From Rhodococcus jostii NBRC 16295 (GTDB taxonomy: Bacteria > Actinomycetota > Actinomycetes > Mycobacteriales > Mycobacteriaceae): 64,000 bases of DNA. The stretch covers positions 1-64,000 of the forward strand of contig NZ_BCWY01000022.1 in the NCBI RefSeq assembly GCF_001894825.1, given 5' to 3'. The translations under genes and the position numbers were made by a program. Shown piece after piece: positions 1 to 8,832 of this stretch. Every line of letters starts with the position of its first letter. Positions within the stretch are counted from its first letter, which is position 1. Under the pieces are notes generated by a model. It was given only the letters and a program-made list of their open reading frames with translations. It had not been told where the DNA came from and ran no database searches.

Positions 1-370
1 GCAGTATTCCCTCTAATGCTGCCACCGCGGCGGGGTCGTGGGGTCTAGACCTTCGGCGCGGGATACCGATCGAACGTCTTGACGTGACAGTCCTGCAGCT
101 GCGCAACCCCGCTGGAGCACCGTGACCACCCATGACGACACTGCTGTGCGGTTGCAGAACGATGCCACCGACTCCTCCACTTCACACCGTCACGAGTTGC
201 CGCGTGGAGCGCGACCAGTAAACGACGCCTGCCACCGCAAGTGCCACTGCTACGTGGTCACCCGCGGCGGCGCCCCATTCCCGTTGGTCAGGCGGAGGTA
301 TAGGGGGCGGATCGGTATCGTTTCGGAGCTGGACGATCTGGGATCCTGCTGACGACCCTGTCGCGCCGCT
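1..370. other. Left-edge region without a confident gene
   Basis: No reading frame here has a recognisable family or a convincing start. A 76-codon frame at 122-352 (+) has no family resemblance and was not accepted. The palindrome GGTCTAGACC lies at 42-51 and matches the central ten bases of the GntR operators at 7703 and 7761. It lacks their outer T and A, so it is at best a weak or unrelated site. Confidence 0.4.
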
Positions 371-2140
371 TCAGACTCCCGGCGGCAGCTCCCGTGGGCC
401 CTTCCGTGCAGTCAGTGCGTGGCGGGCCGCCGCGGTGAGTGTGGGCGAGTCGTCGTGGTCTGATGCCGGCTCCAGCGAGTCCGGCAGCCACTCGGGCCTC
501 GATCCACCGTGTGGGGGCTCGGCGATGCGGGTCGCGGTCACCCGAGTGGGTGGTGACTGTTCGACGCTCTCCTCGGTCGGCTCACCGACCGGTGTCGAGG
601 TGCTCTGCTGCTCGTCCACGGTCACCGTGCGGCGGCGGGTGTAGCTGACGCTGACTTCCTCGAATTCCTCGACGAGGGTCCGCCGGGTGTGGCCGACCGC
701 CCGGGCGAGGATCGGCGGCACGAACGGGCGGATGATCTCGGTGACGGCACTGGTGATGTCCGGTATCGGATTGCCCAGTGGTAGAGCTGGCAGCACGCCG
801 AGCGGCCCGCTTCGGCGCTGCACCACCGGCGCTGTGTCGACCGGCACGGGCAGGTTCTCGGTGTCGGTGTCGTCGGTCTCCGGCCCCGCCGGGGGCTCGT
901 CGGTGGTGGACGGCGCGGTGAGCGCCGCCGCGGTCAGCTCCGCCAGCGGCGTGGGCTCGGTGAGACCTCCGGACGAATGCAGTGCGTGTGACGGTGCGGT
1001 GAGTTCCCCGCCGTGTGCCGCCACGATCCGCCGCCGCTGCCGTTCCCGGGCGATCGCGGTCTCGGCCTCGGCGGCGAGACGGTTGGCAGCCAATTGCTGC
1101 TCCGCCCACAGGGCCTCGGCGGCGGCCCTGACCTCCGCCCGCTTCACGGCGATCGCGGTGTCGGCCTCGCGCTCTGCCCGCTCCCGCTCTGCATGGGCGG
1201 CGTCGCGGCGATCCTGCTCGGTTTCACCGCGCCACAGCTCGAGCACCAGCGGCAGCAGGCTCAGCACCGCAAAGAAGGCGATGGTGGCCAACCGGAGGAT
1301 CAACGTTCCGGGGTGGCCGACCGTGTAGTCGTGCATCGCCGTCCACCGCGCGCCGAGGCCGCGGTTCAGGTCCGGCGGCGCCGCGGTCTGCGCGGCGGTG
1401 AGACCGTCGGTAGCCTGCGCGATGTCGGCGTCGAGGCCGGGTGCTTCGCGGTCGCGGGTCGCGAGGGCGGAGTCGAATTCCTGCTGGGCGTCGGCGAGTA
1501 GTTCGTTGGCCGTGCGTGTCTCGGGTCCGGCGCCGGGCACACCGGTGATCTTCTCCGGCGGGCAGGCCGGGGACGGGTTGAATTCGCAGCGGGCGACGAC
1601 GAGCGCGTCGTCGCGCTGCGCGCGGGCGTCGCGCAGCGACTCGTCGAGACCGGCCCGCTGGGCCCGCAACCGGTCCAGGGTCTGCGCCGACTGCACGATC
1701 TCCGGGTCCGCGGCGACCTGCGCGGCGGCCCGGTCATCGAGTGCCCGGTCGATCGATCCGGCGACGATGCCGAGGAATGCCAGTTCACCGAGCACCGCCC
1801 CGACGAACAACGCAACCGCCGCGCGGCCCACCCACCCGGACCACCGAATCTGCCGCCCGCTGGCAAGGGTGCGGGCCAGGGCGCCCACCAGCAGACCGAA
1901 GATCAGGGTGAACGGCAGAAGCGCAAGGACTGGCCAGGACGTCGCGGCGGCGACGGCCATGGTCGCAACCAGCCAGGCGAGTAGTCCGTTGACAAGCACG
2001 ACCAGGCCGGCGACCTGGTACGTGCTGCGCTCGACGGGTTCCGTGGTCTCGTGCGAGTGGCCACCGCCCAGCCAGAGGACAGACGTGCCGATAGTGGATC
2101 CTGTGGTGCGGGGCGTGCTGTGTGTTCGATGAGTGCTCAT
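371..2140 (-). CDS. DUF4407 domain membrane protein
   Basis: A 589-residue protein of the DUF4407 family, whose function is unknown. It starts at an ATG preceded by GGAG at a good distance. Three hydrophobic segments lie at about residues 44-66, 68-90 and 105-128. A long polar, Ala/Arg/Asp-rich stretch with coiled-coil character (about 130-280) and a fourth membrane span (about 282-306) follow. Next come a charged heptad-like region (about 315-380) and a disordered, Pro/Thr-rich C-terminus. This layout, with a large loop between spans three and four, is usual for DUF4407. It stands alone, separated by about 400 bases from the phosphonate operon upstream. The family assignment is fairly secure; no role can be given from sequence. 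Confidence 0.8.
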   Translation of the reverse strand: MSTHRTHSTPRTTGSTIGTSVLWLGGGHSHETTEPVERSTYQVAGLVVLVNGLLAWLVATMAVAAATSWPVLALLPFTLIFGLLVGALARTLASGRQIRWSGWVGRAAVALFVGAVLGELAFLGIVAGSIDRALDDRAAAQVAADPEIVQSAQTLDRLRAQRAGLDESLRDARAQRDDALVVARCEFNPSPACPPEKITGVPGAGPETRTANELLADAQQEFDSALATRDREAPGLDADIAQATDGLTAAQTAAPPDLNRGLGARWTAMHDYTVGHPGTLILRLATIAFFAVLSLLPLVLELWRGETEQDRRDAAHAERERAEREADTAIAVKRAEVRAAAEALWAEQQLAANRLAAEAETAIARERQRRRIVAAHGGELTAPSHALHSSGGLTEPTPLAELTAAALTAPSTTDEPPAGPETDDTDTENLPVPVDTAPVVQRRSGPLGVLPALPLGNPIPDITSAVTEIIRPFVPPILARAVGHTRRTLVEEFEEVSVSYTRRRTVTVDEQQSTSTPVGEPTEESVEQSPPTRVTATRIAEPPHGGSRPEWLPDSLEPASDHDDSPTLTAAARHALTARKGPRELPPGV

Positions 2141-2537
2141 GGGACTCCGAAGGTCATTCCGGCGGTCCGTCCAGCCTCGCAGACACCTCCCGGACCCGCC
2201 TCCCGCCGCGCGCCTCCCGTGAGGGTTTTACCCAGGGTTCACACTGTCGTGGTGTCAGGCGAACGGTGCCTTGATGCCAGGCGAACCTGCAGCCACCTTG
2301 CGGCTCGAGATCTATCGGCGAACGAAGCACAAGACGATCCCGTGATGTCGATCGCGTCATGGAGGGCGATGGAGGGGGATCATGGAGGTGCGAGATCATC
2401 TCGCCCGTACACGGGCTGTCGGTGGATGATCAGATGTGGTGATCTGTGGCGTTCTGCTGCACCGGACCGCGAGCGAAGTTGTGCGCACTGCGCGGCGCAA
2501 CCGGCCGGCCTCAGCCTTTCCGGCGCTTGCCGCATCC
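2141..2537. other. Intergenic region with small palindromes
   Basis: The gap between the end of the phosphonate operon and the DUF4407 gene contains no supported gene. A 15-bp inverted repeat, GCGAGAT-C-ATCTCGC, lies at 2390-2404 and is followed directly by a short CCCGT/ACGGG repeat. Just upstream is a cluster of near-repeats of GATGGAGG (about 2358-2387). These could serve as a terminator for the operon or as an operator for the DUF4407 gene. Confidence 0.4.
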
Positions 2538-3560
2538 TCATGGTGCGATCGAGGCTCGGAGGATGTTGGGGGGTGGCGGGGCCATGACGGTCGCGATGTC
2601 GTCGAGCGGGACCGGCTCTGCCACTAGGTCTTCCCAGGGGAACTGTTCGCTGGTGCGGGTCAGGAACGCGACAGCGTGGGTCAGATGCCGGGGCTCGTAG
2701 TTGTGGACGCCGGTGATGGTCAGCCATCGGCGCACGACCGCCTCGGGATCGACCGCGATTGCGGGTCCTGGACTGACGGAACCTGCCAGGACGAGTCGTC
2801 CGCCGATGCCCAGGCGCCCGAGCGCGCCGGCGACGGCATCGGCTGATCCCGAGAAGTCCACCGCGACATCGACGTCGGTACCGTCGTCGTCCTTTGCTCC
2901 GAATCGGTGTGCCAGTGTGAGCCGTTGCGGGTTGATGTCGGTGATGCGCACGTGGGCGCCGGCCTCGGCGCAGGCAGCTGCTGCGGTGACTCCGAGCATG
3001 CCGGCGCCGCAGATCAGGACACGTCGACCGGTCACGTCGCCGGCGGCGTCGAGGGCGGCCATGACCGTTGCGGTTGCGCAGGCGGCGGGCGCTGCCACCG
3101 CGTCGGGCAGGTGCGGGGGAACGGGCACGATGGTGGTGCCGGGCGGCAGAATGATGTGCTCGGCGTAGGAACCGCTGAGGGCCCAATCACCCTCGAACGC
3201 CTCGTGACCGGTCTTTCGGACATTCGTGCATTTCGCGGTGAAGCCGACCCGGCAGCGGGGGCAGTGTCCGCATGCGACGGTGACCGACCACACGATGCGT
3301 TCACCGACGGTCACCGATTCCCCCGCGGCGTCGCCGCCGACCGCGATTACGTGACCGACAGCTTCGTGACCGAGGATCGACGGGCATGCGCCCGGCCGGC
3401 GACCGCTCACGGTGTGCAGGTCGCTGCCGCACACCGTCGCCAGCCCCACCCGCACCAGCACCTCACCGGGGGCCAGGAGCGGGACGGGGACATCCCGCAC
3501 GGTCATGGTGTCGCCTGTCCATATGGCGGCGCGTGTCACACGAGGAGCGATCTGATCCAC
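2538..3560 (-). CDS. Phosphonate-associated zinc alcohol dehydrogenase
   Basis: A 340-residue medium-chain, zinc-dependent alcohol dehydrogenase. Catalytic zinc ligands appear as C44 (in VCGSDLH) and H65-E66 (in GHEAVG). The structural-zinc cluster follows (CGHCPRC, then a fourth Cys in AKC). The Rossmann motif is GAGMLG, with an acidic TDINPQR strand end that suggests NAD. The GTG start at 3560 has AAAGGA at proper spacing. An alternative GTG at 3539 would give a 4-base overlap with phnE but has no ribosome site. Enzymes of this clade recur beside phosphonate transporters and PhnX-like hydrolases. Here it is the last gene of the phn operon, so it probably oxidises a hydroxy- or aldehyde-phosphonate intermediate. 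The substrate is inferred, not shown. Confidence 0.85.
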   Translation of the reverse strand: MDQIAPRVTRAAIWTGDTMTVRDVPVPLLAPGEVLVRVGLATVCGSDLHTVSGRRPGACPSILGHEAVGHVIAVGGDAAGESVTVGERIVWSVTVACGHCPRCRVGFTAKCTNVRKTGHEAFEGDWALSGSYAEHIILPPGTTIVPVPPHLPDAVAAPAACATATVMAALDAAGDVTGRRVLICGAGMLGVTAAAACAEAGAHVRITDINPQRLTLAHRFGAKDDDGTDVDVAVDFSGSADAVAGALGRLGIGGRLVLAGSVSPGPAIAVDPEAVVRRWLTITGVHNYEPRHLTHAVAFLTRTSEQFPWEDLVAEPVPLDDIATVMAPPPPNILRASIAP

Positions 3561-5137
3561 CCGGAGATCCTTTCGATGAGGTAGACGATGACGAAGATGA
3601 TCACGACGATGGCGCCTGCCACCTGGAAGTTCAGTGTCCGAATCGCTTCGAACAGTAGGAATCCGATACCGCCGGCGCCGACGATGCCGAGGACGGTCGA
3701 GGTTCGGATGTTGACGTCGAGCAGATACAGGCTCGAGCCCACCATGGCGGGCACGGCCTGCGGGACTACCGCGGCGAACACTGTTTTCCACCATCCGCCG
3801 CCGACGGATGCCACGGCGTCGAGCGGTCCGGAGTCGATCTCTTCGACGGCGTCGGCGACCAGCTTGGCGAGGAACCCGATCGATCCGATCGCGAGGGCGC
3901 AGGTGCCGGCGACGGGGCCGAGGCCGAGTGCGGCGACGAACACGACCGCGAGGATCAGTTCCGGTACGGCTCGGACGAGGAGAATCCACGATCGAGCTGC
4001 CCAGTACACTGCGGGATGCGGAGAGATGTTGCGGGCGGCGAGGATTCCGACGGGGATCGACAGGACGATGCCGATGGCCGTGGACACCACACCGATCGCC
4101 ACGGTTTGCACCGCCGCATCCACCAGGTCGGATCCGAGCGAGGCGAAGTCGGGCGGCGCCATGCGGGTGAACACCTCGAGCGACGGCCCGATCCAGGTGA
4201 ACAAGGTGCGCGGATCGAGATCGAGCACGACGAATGACGCCGCGCACGAACCGACCAGGATTGCGGAGAATCCGAACCGCATCAGCCGGTCCCGGTGCGG
4301 TGAGGACGATGAGGGGCTCAGCAGCATGCGGCGGACGATGATGGCCACAGCTTCCATCACGGCGATGATCAGCAGAATGACCAGGACGATGCCGAGCGCG
4401 CGCGGATAGATCAAGCCCCGCAGGGCGTCCTGCAGCGCGAAGCCGATACCGCCGGCGCCGACGAAGCCGAGGACGACGGACATGCGCAGGTTGATGTCGA
4501 TGCGGTAGACGAAGGTGCCGATCCAGGAGGGCATGACCTGGGGTATCACCGCGTTGATCATCTCTCGCAGGTAGCCGGCGCCGGTGGCGCGGACCGCTTC
4601 GCGGGGCCCTGGGTCGGTTTGCTCGATCGCATCGGCGAAGAGTTTGCCGAGCATTCCTATCGAGTGCACGGCCAGCGCCAGGATGCCCGGCAGGACACCG
4701 ATTCCCAGCGCCCGCACGAAGAGCACGGCGAAGAGCAGGTCGGGCATCGCACGGCAGAAGGTGATCACCGCGCGAGCGATCGCGTACACCGCGGGATGCG
4801 GGGTGGTGTTGCGTGCGGCGAGGAACGCCAGTGGAACCGATGCGCCCGCCGCCAGAACCGTGCCGAGCACGGCCATGAGCAGCGTCTCGACTGCGAGGAC
4901 CCAGACACGTCCCGGATCGTCGACCCGCGGTGGCAGCATTCGCCCGAGCAGACGCGCGACATCGTCGAGTCCGTCGATCAGCGTGCCCGGCGCGAACTCG
5001 ATATACCGGGCGGATACGACGGTGGCTACCAGAGCGATCACCGTCAGGGCGGGCAGCAACCACCGCCGACGGCGATCGCCGTGGCCCGGGTGGGCGGCGG
5101 CAGTGCCGTTGTGTCGTGCATGGAGAGTCGCGATCAT
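3536..5137 (-). CDS. phnE: Phosphonate ABC transporter permease, tandem PhnE fusion
   Basis: A 533-residue inner-membrane permease made of two consecutive PhnE-type halves (about 1-275 and 276-533). Each half repeats the order ARN-PHPAVY, a transmembrane bundle, and a coupling loop containing VIPQ or VVPQ followed by D-I/V-N-L/I-R and GAGGIGF. Single PhnE proteins are near 260-290 residues and act as dimers, so this is a covalent homodimer-like fusion. The ATG overlaps the phnC stop by ATGA, indicating translational coupling. With PhnC (ATPase) and PhnD (binding protein) it should import a phosphonate or related organophosphorus compound. Both halves look intact. Confidence 0.92.
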   Translation of the reverse strand: MIATLHARHNGTAAAHPGHGDRRRRWLLPALTVIALVATVVSARYIEFAPGTLIDGLDDVARLLGRMLPPRVDDPGRVWVLAVETLLMAVLGTVLAAGASVPLAFLAARNTTPHPAVYAIARAVITFCRAMPDLLFAVLFVRALGIGVLPGILALAVHSIGMLGKLFADAIEQTDPGPREAVRATGAGYLREMINAVIPQVMPSWIGTFVYRIDINLRMSVVLGFVGAGGIGFALQDALRGLIYPRALGIVLVILLIIAVMEAVAIIVRRMLLSPSSSSPHRDRLMRFGFSAILVGSCAASFVVLDLDPRTLFTWIGPSLEVFTRMAPPDFASLGSDLVDAAVQTVAIGVVSTAIGIVLSIPVGILAARNISPHPAVYWAARSWILLVRAVPELILAVVFVAALGLGPVAGTCALAIGSIGFLAKLVADAVEEIDSGPLDAVASVGGGWWKTVFAAVVPQAVPAMVGSSLYLLDVNIRTSTVLGIVGAGGIGFLLFEAIRTLNFQVAGAIVVIIFVIVYLIERISGWIRSLLV

Positions 5138-5958
5138 GTCGATCCTGCCGTCGCCGTCTCGTGCGCAAGGCCGGGGTCGACGCGCTGGTAGATCGCCATG
5201 ACCTCGTCTCGGGTCATGCCGACCGCGGGACGATCGAGCACTTTGACACCGCCCCGCAGGCCGACGAGCCGGTGCGCCCACCCGAGCGCGAGGTCCACCT
5301 GGTGCAGCGTGCATACCACGGTCAGTTTCTCCTCGATGCAGACGCGGAAGAGCAGATCCATGACGACGCCGGCGTTTTCGGGGTCGAGCGAGGCGACGGG
5401 CTCATCGGCGAGGACGATGGTCGGGCGCTGCATCAGCATCCGGGCGATCGCCACCCGCTGTTGCTGCCCGCCGGAAAGCGTGTCCGCGCGCCGCTCGGCG
5501 TAGTCGGCGAGGCCCACGCGGTCGAGGTGTGCCATCGCCTCGGTGCGCATGCTCCTCGGGTAGGTCAGTGCGCCGTATCGCGGCACGTGCAACCGCCCGA
5601 GCCCGCCGATGAGAACATTCTCGAGGCAGCTGAGACGGCCCACGAGGTTGAAATTCTGAAAAACGAATCCGACGTCCTTGCGAAGCTCACGGATCCGCTT
5701 GCGCGTCGCGAGATCGACACGGGTACCGGTGACGTCCACGCTGCCCGACGTCACCGGGTGCAGCCCGTTGATGCAACGCAACAGCGTCGACTTCCCGGAC
5801 CCGGACAGTCCGAGCAGGACGAGCATCTCGCTGCGATGCACATCGAGCGAGACGCCCTGCAGCGCCGTGGTGGCGCCGAAGGTCTTGGTCACCTCGCGCA
5901 CGGCGATCACGACGTCGTCCCCCGCGCCGTGATCGTGCCGACTCGGCCCGGTCGTCAT
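5134..5958 (-). CDS. phnC: Phosphonate ABC transporter ATP-binding protein
   Basis: A 274-residue ABC ATPase that powers phosphonate uptake. Walker A is GLSGSGKST (residues 50-58), the Q-loop lies in GFVFQNFNLV, the signature is LSGGQQQR, Walker B is IVLADEP, and the H-loop is in CTLHQVD. The ATG start overlaps the phnD stop by one base (TGATG), and the 3' end overlaps phnE by four bases, so phnD-phnC-phnE form a tight operon. Reading the frame further upstream would enter phnD and was rejected. The PhnC assignment rests on the fold and on its place between phnD and phnE. Confidence 0.93.
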   Translation of the reverse strand: MTTGPSRHDHGAGDDVVIAVREVTKTFGATTALQGVSLDVHRSEMLVLLGLSGSGKSTLLRCINGLHPVTSGSVDVTGTRVDLATRKRIRELRKDVGFVFQNFNLVGRLSCLENVLIGGLGRLHVPRYGALTYPRSMRTEAMAHLDRVGLADYAERRADTLSGGQQQRVAIARMLMQRPTIVLADEPVASLDPENAGVVMDLLFRVCIEEKLTVVCTLHQVDLALGWAHRLVGLRGGVKVLDRPAVGMTRDEVMAIYQRVDPGLAHETATAGST

Positions 5959-6929
5959 CAGCCCCGGCACTTCTCTGACCCGGTGACCTCGCAGACGTGG
6001 CGGACCCCGTCGTAGTCGGAGTCCTGCGCGGGCACCACACCCCACGCGCGCTCGTCGGTGATCCGGCAGTCGTCGGAGCAGATACCGTCGGCCCGGAACG
6101 CCGCGGCGTTCATCTTCTCGCCGAAGATCGTCTTCAACTTCTCGATCGCCTCGGTGCCCAGTGCGTTGCTCGCCGTGAACACCGATCCGGCGATCGTCTC
6201 GGACTTCCAGACCGTCTTCATCTCGCCGGGCGTCAGTTCGCCCTTGTCGATCATCGTGTTGTCCACCATCGTGTCGAAAGCGAAGCCGGCGTCGCAGTCG
6301 CCGTTCTTCACCGCCAGGGCGGAGGCGTCGTGGCCTCCCGCATAGATCGGGGTCAGCGCGGCCGAGATGTCGGACTCCGCACCGGAGGAGATCACCCCGT
6401 CCTCGATGAGACCGGCTGTGGGATAGAGGAATCCGGACGTAGAGCTCGGGTCGACGAAGCAGACCGTCTTGCCGGCGTAGTCGGCGAGACCGTTGACGGA
6501 GTCGTTGTCGGCCTGTGCGATGCCGTACGACTGGTATCCCGGCTTGCCGCCCGCGTCCTTGACGACGGCGCCGAGCGGCGTCATCTCTGCGCCGTTGATA
6601 CCGGCGACCACATAGGCGAACGGTCCGAAGAAGGCGAGGTCGACATTGCCGGCGATGATGCCCTCGACGACGCCGGCGTAGTCCGACGCCTGCACGAACT
6701 CGACGGTGGACCCGGTCTCATGCTCGAGCCGTTCGATCACGGGGTCGTAGCTGGCCTTCAGGTCGGTCGAGTTCTCAGCTGGAATCGCTGCCAATGTGAT
6801 GGTCTCGGGAAATCCCTGGGCGTTGAGTGCGTCCGAATCGGATCCTGATCCGGAGCAGCCGGCGGCGACGAGAGCCGCGGCGGAGGCCACCGTGAGAGCG
6901 GCGACCCGCCGACGGGTGCGAATGATCAT
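5958..6929 (-). CDS. phnD: Phosphonate ABC transporter substrate-binding lipoprotein
   Basis: A 323-residue extracytoplasmic binding protein of the PhnD/phosphate-phosphite-phosphonate family. An Arg-rich start, a hydrophobic signal and a lipobox-like AAGC (Cys at about residue 25) point to a membrane-anchored lipoprotein. The mature part has family features such as DLAFFGPFAYV and the CFVDPSSTSGFLYP loop that in this family cradles the phosphonate oxyanion. It is the first transporter gene after the PhnX-like gene, about 30 bases downstream. The operators near 7703-7776 probably control the whole run. Ligand identity cannot be read from the sequence. Confidence 0.93.
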   Translation of the reverse strand: MIIRTRRRVAALTVASAAALVAAGCSGSGSDSDALNAQGFPETITLAAIPAENSTDLKASYDPVIERLEHETGSTVEFVQASDYAGVVEGIIAGNVDLAFFGPFAYVVAGINGAEMTPLGAVVKDAGGKPGYQSYGIAQADNDSVNGLADYAGKTVCFVDPSSTSGFLYPTAGLIEDGVISSGAESDISAALTPIYAGGHDASALAVKNGDCDAGFAFDTMVDNTMIDKGELTPGEMKTVWKSETIAGSVFTASNALGTEAIEKLKTIFGEKMNAAAFRADGICSDDCRITDERAWGVVPAQDSDYDGVRHVCEVTGSEKCRG

Positions 6930-6957
6930 GGGTGTGTCCTTGTCATCGAGAGGGGAG

Positions 6958-7686
6958 TCAGGCGGGAAGGATCAGGCCGGGGAGATCGGCAACGGAGGCG
7001 AGGATGTGGGTGGCCCCGGCGCCGCGCAGGGCGTCGGCGTCGTGGGCGCCGGTCAGTACGCCCGCGACGATCGACGCGCCGGCGCGGCAACCGGACACGA
7101 TGTCACTGGTGGTGTCGCCGACGACCGCGACCGCGGCGGCGTCGTCGACGTTTGTGCGGAGGGCGGCGGTGAGAACGAGATCGGGGTGTGGACGGCCGCG
7201 GACGCCATCGCCGGGGGCCAGGACGGCATCGGCGACATTGTGCCACCGGAGGGCATCGAGGATCCGGCGCTGGGTCGAGGAGCTGAATCCGGTGGTGAGC
7301 GCGACCTTGACACCGGCCTCGCGCAGCAGGCCAATGGTGTTGGCGGCGCCCGGGATCGGTGTGACGCCGTCGGCGACGAGATCGTCGTACGCGGCTTCGA
7401 AGGCGCGGTTGGCCTCCTCGGCGCGACCGTCGGTACCGAAGAGTGCGCGGAAGACCTCGATCTTCGACTGGCCCATGGTGTCGAGAACATATTGCCGGGC
7501 GTCTTCGCGTTCGGGGCCGATGGCGGCGAGGCCGACGGCCGACGCGGCGGCGTCGAACGCGCGGACCACCAATCCGTCGTCGGCGACCGTGGTTCCGGCC
7601 ATATCGAGGACCACGAGTGCGATCTGGCTGAGCGGGGGAGTGGGCGACACCGCTGCAGCGGAGTTCTGTTCTGTCGAAGTGGGCAT
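6958..7686 (-). CDS. Phosphonatase-like HAD hydrolase
   Basis: A 242-residue HAD-superfamily enzyme of the PhnX-like group that sits beside phosphonate transporters. Motif I is VVLDMAGTT, with the nucleophilic Asp followed by Met-Ala as in phosphonoacetaldehyde hydrolase. Motif II is the Thr of LTTGFSS, and motif IV is VGDTTSDI. True PhnX has a cap-domain Lys that forms a Schiff base. I cannot confirm an equivalent Lys here, so either C-P hydrolysis or plain phosphatase action is possible. It is the first gene of the minus-strand phn operon, and its start lies 17 bases from the nearer GntR operator. Confidence 0.85.
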   Translation of the reverse strand: MPTSTEQNSAAAVSPTPPLSQIALVVLDMAGTTVADDGLVVRAFDAAASAVGLAAIGPEREDARQYVLDTMGQSKIEVFRALFGTDGRAEEANRAFEAAYDDLVADGVTPIPGAANTIGLLREAGVKVALTTGFSSSTQRRILDALRWHNVADAVLAPGDGVRGRPHPDLVLTAALRTNVDDAAAVAVVGDTTSDIVSGCRAGASIVAGVLTGAHDADALRGAGATHILASVADLPGLILPA

Positions 7687-7702
7687 GACGGAGACTGTGC
7701 GT

Positions 7703-7718
7703 GCTGGTCTAGACCAGC
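7703..7718. promoter_or_regulatory. PhnF-type operator 1
   Basis: GCTGGTCTAGACCAGC is a perfect 16-bp palindrome. Its core TGGTCTAGACCA differs by one base from the TGGTATAGACCA site known for mycobacterial PhnF. It lies just upstream of the minus-strand phn operon. Confidence 0.88.
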
Positions 7719-7760
7719 GAGGGTGGATTTCCTGAACGACACGTGAACAATGAGGAACAA

Positions 7761-7776
7761 GCTGGTCTAGACCACG
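7761..7776. promoter_or_regulatory. PhnF-type operator 2
   Basis: GCTGGTCTAGACCACG contains the same 12-bp palindrome, TGGTCTAGACCA (7763-7774). It lies 18 bases before the start of the divergent GntR gene. The two copies are 58 bases apart and would allow joint control of both directions. Confidence 0.88.
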
Positions 7777-7794
7777 CGGTGCTAGGGTTCTTCC

Positions 7795-8526
7795 ATGTCA
7801 GTCGATGACCGACCCCGCGTCCTCAAGCATCAGGTCGTACGCGGCAAGCTGGATGCCCTGCTCGACGGTCTCAGCGCCGGCGATGCCGTACCCTCCGAGC
7901 GAGTCCTGGCCGAACGCTACGACGTCGCCCGCGAAACGGTGCGGCAGGCCATGCGTGAACTGCTCGTCGCCGGCCGCATCGAACGCCGCGGCCGCACCAC
8001 CGTTGTGGCCACGCCGAAGGTCGTGCTCCCGCTCGCTATGGGGTCGTACACCGAGGCCGCGCTGGAGATGGGCCTGCGCGCGACGCGCATCCTGGTCGAT
8101 TGGACGGCTATGACGGCAGACGAGGAACTCGCAGGCGTCCTGAACGTCACGGTCGGTGCACCCGTCGTCCAGCTCGAGCGCGTGTTCACCACCGACGGTC
8201 TCCGGGTGGGACTCGAGACGACCCGTCTGCCCGCCGACCGGTATCCCGGCCTGCGCGAGACCTTCGATCACCGATCGTCGCTGTATGCCGAACTTCGTTC
8301 CCGCGGAGTCGAGTTTCACCGAGCGGTCGACAGCATCGAGACCACCCTGCCGGACGCACGGGAGGCCGCACTTCTCACCGCCGACACCCGAACCCCGATG
8401 TTCCTGCTCAACCGTGTCTCCTACGACCGGGACGACATCCCCATCGAGCAGCGCCGCTCCCTCTACCGCGGCGACCGGATGACCTTCACCGCGGTCATGA
8501 CGGCCCATTCGTCCGATCGGTCCTGA
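7795..8526 (+). CDS. phnF: PhnF-like GntR/UTRA transcriptional regulator
   Basis: A 243-residue GntR-family repressor of the HutC/UTRA type. The N-terminal winged helix covers about residues 10-75, with PSERVLAERYDVARETVRQ as the recognition region. A UTRA effector-binding domain follows, from about residue 85 to the end. It is transcribed away from the phnX-like/phnDCE/dehydrogenase operon, with two perfect 12-bp palindromes between them. In mycobacteria PhnF represses a phnDCE operon through almost the same operator, so autoregulation and repression of this operon are well supported by analogy. Its 3' end runs convergently into the DUF4193-like gene by about 64 bases. The effector is unknown. 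Confidence 0.88.
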   Translation: MSVDDRPRVLKHQVVRGKLDALLDGLSAGDAVPSERVLAERYDVARETVRQAMRELLVAGRIERRGRTTVVATPKVVLPLAMGSYTEAALEMGLRATRILVDWTAMTADEELAGVLNVTVGAPVVQLERVFTTDGLRVGLETTRLPADRYPGLRETFDHRSSLYAELRSRGVEFHRAVDSIETTLPDAREAALLTADTRTPMFLLNRVSYDRDDIPIEQRRSLYRGDRMTFTAVMTAHSSDRS

Positions 8527-8735
8527 TCCGCCGACATGTGAACAACCCACTCGTGGGCGGCGCGGCGGCTGTAGTGATGGGCCAGGAAGCAACTGGTGCA
8601 GGTGAATTCGTCCGACCGTTTCGGGATGACGCGGACGGTGAATTCTATGCCGGACAGGTCGGCGCCGGGCAGCTCGAAAGACCCTGCGGTGTCGGTGTCG
8701 TCGCTCGCCTCGAACACGGCGACACGGTTCGGCAC
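8463..8735 (-). CDS. DUF4193-like small protein
   Basis: A 90-residue protein carrying the core of the actinobacterial DUF4193 family: an acidic FELPGADLSG segment, a TVRV-PK-DEFTC strand and a C-x-x-C-FL-HH motif that may bind metal. The usual acidic N-terminal region is short, and the best available start is a GTG. The C-terminus extends past the usual end and overlaps the convergent GntR gene. The function of DUF4193 proteins is unknown. The motif match is clear, the boundaries less so. Confidence 0.7.
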   Translation of the reverse strand: MPNRVAVFEASDDTDTAGSFELPGADLSGIEFTVRVIPKRSDEFTCTSCFLAHHYSRRAAHEWVVHMSADQDRSDEWAVMTAVKVIRSPR

Positions 8736-8832
8736 CGAATCCCGGCGCCATCGCCGAACACGCTCCGATGGGCGGGAGCACCGATATTCGTCGGCTTCTG
8801 TGCTTTCGGCGGTGCCCGGATGTGCGGTTGAG

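Noticed and set aside
122-352. A 76-codon frame at the left edge
   Set aside because: A possible ribosome site exists, but the sequence has no recognisable fold or family and overlaps a minus-strand frame equally open.
3561-5168. A 530-codon Arg-rich N-terminal extension of the alcohol dehydrogenase frame
   Set aside because: It is another frame of phnE on the same strand. The dehydrogenase has a clear start at 3560.
2538-8526. Search for C-P lyase core genes (phnG to phnM)
   Set aside because: None is present in the window. The operon has only transport, HAD, dehydrogenase and regulator genes.
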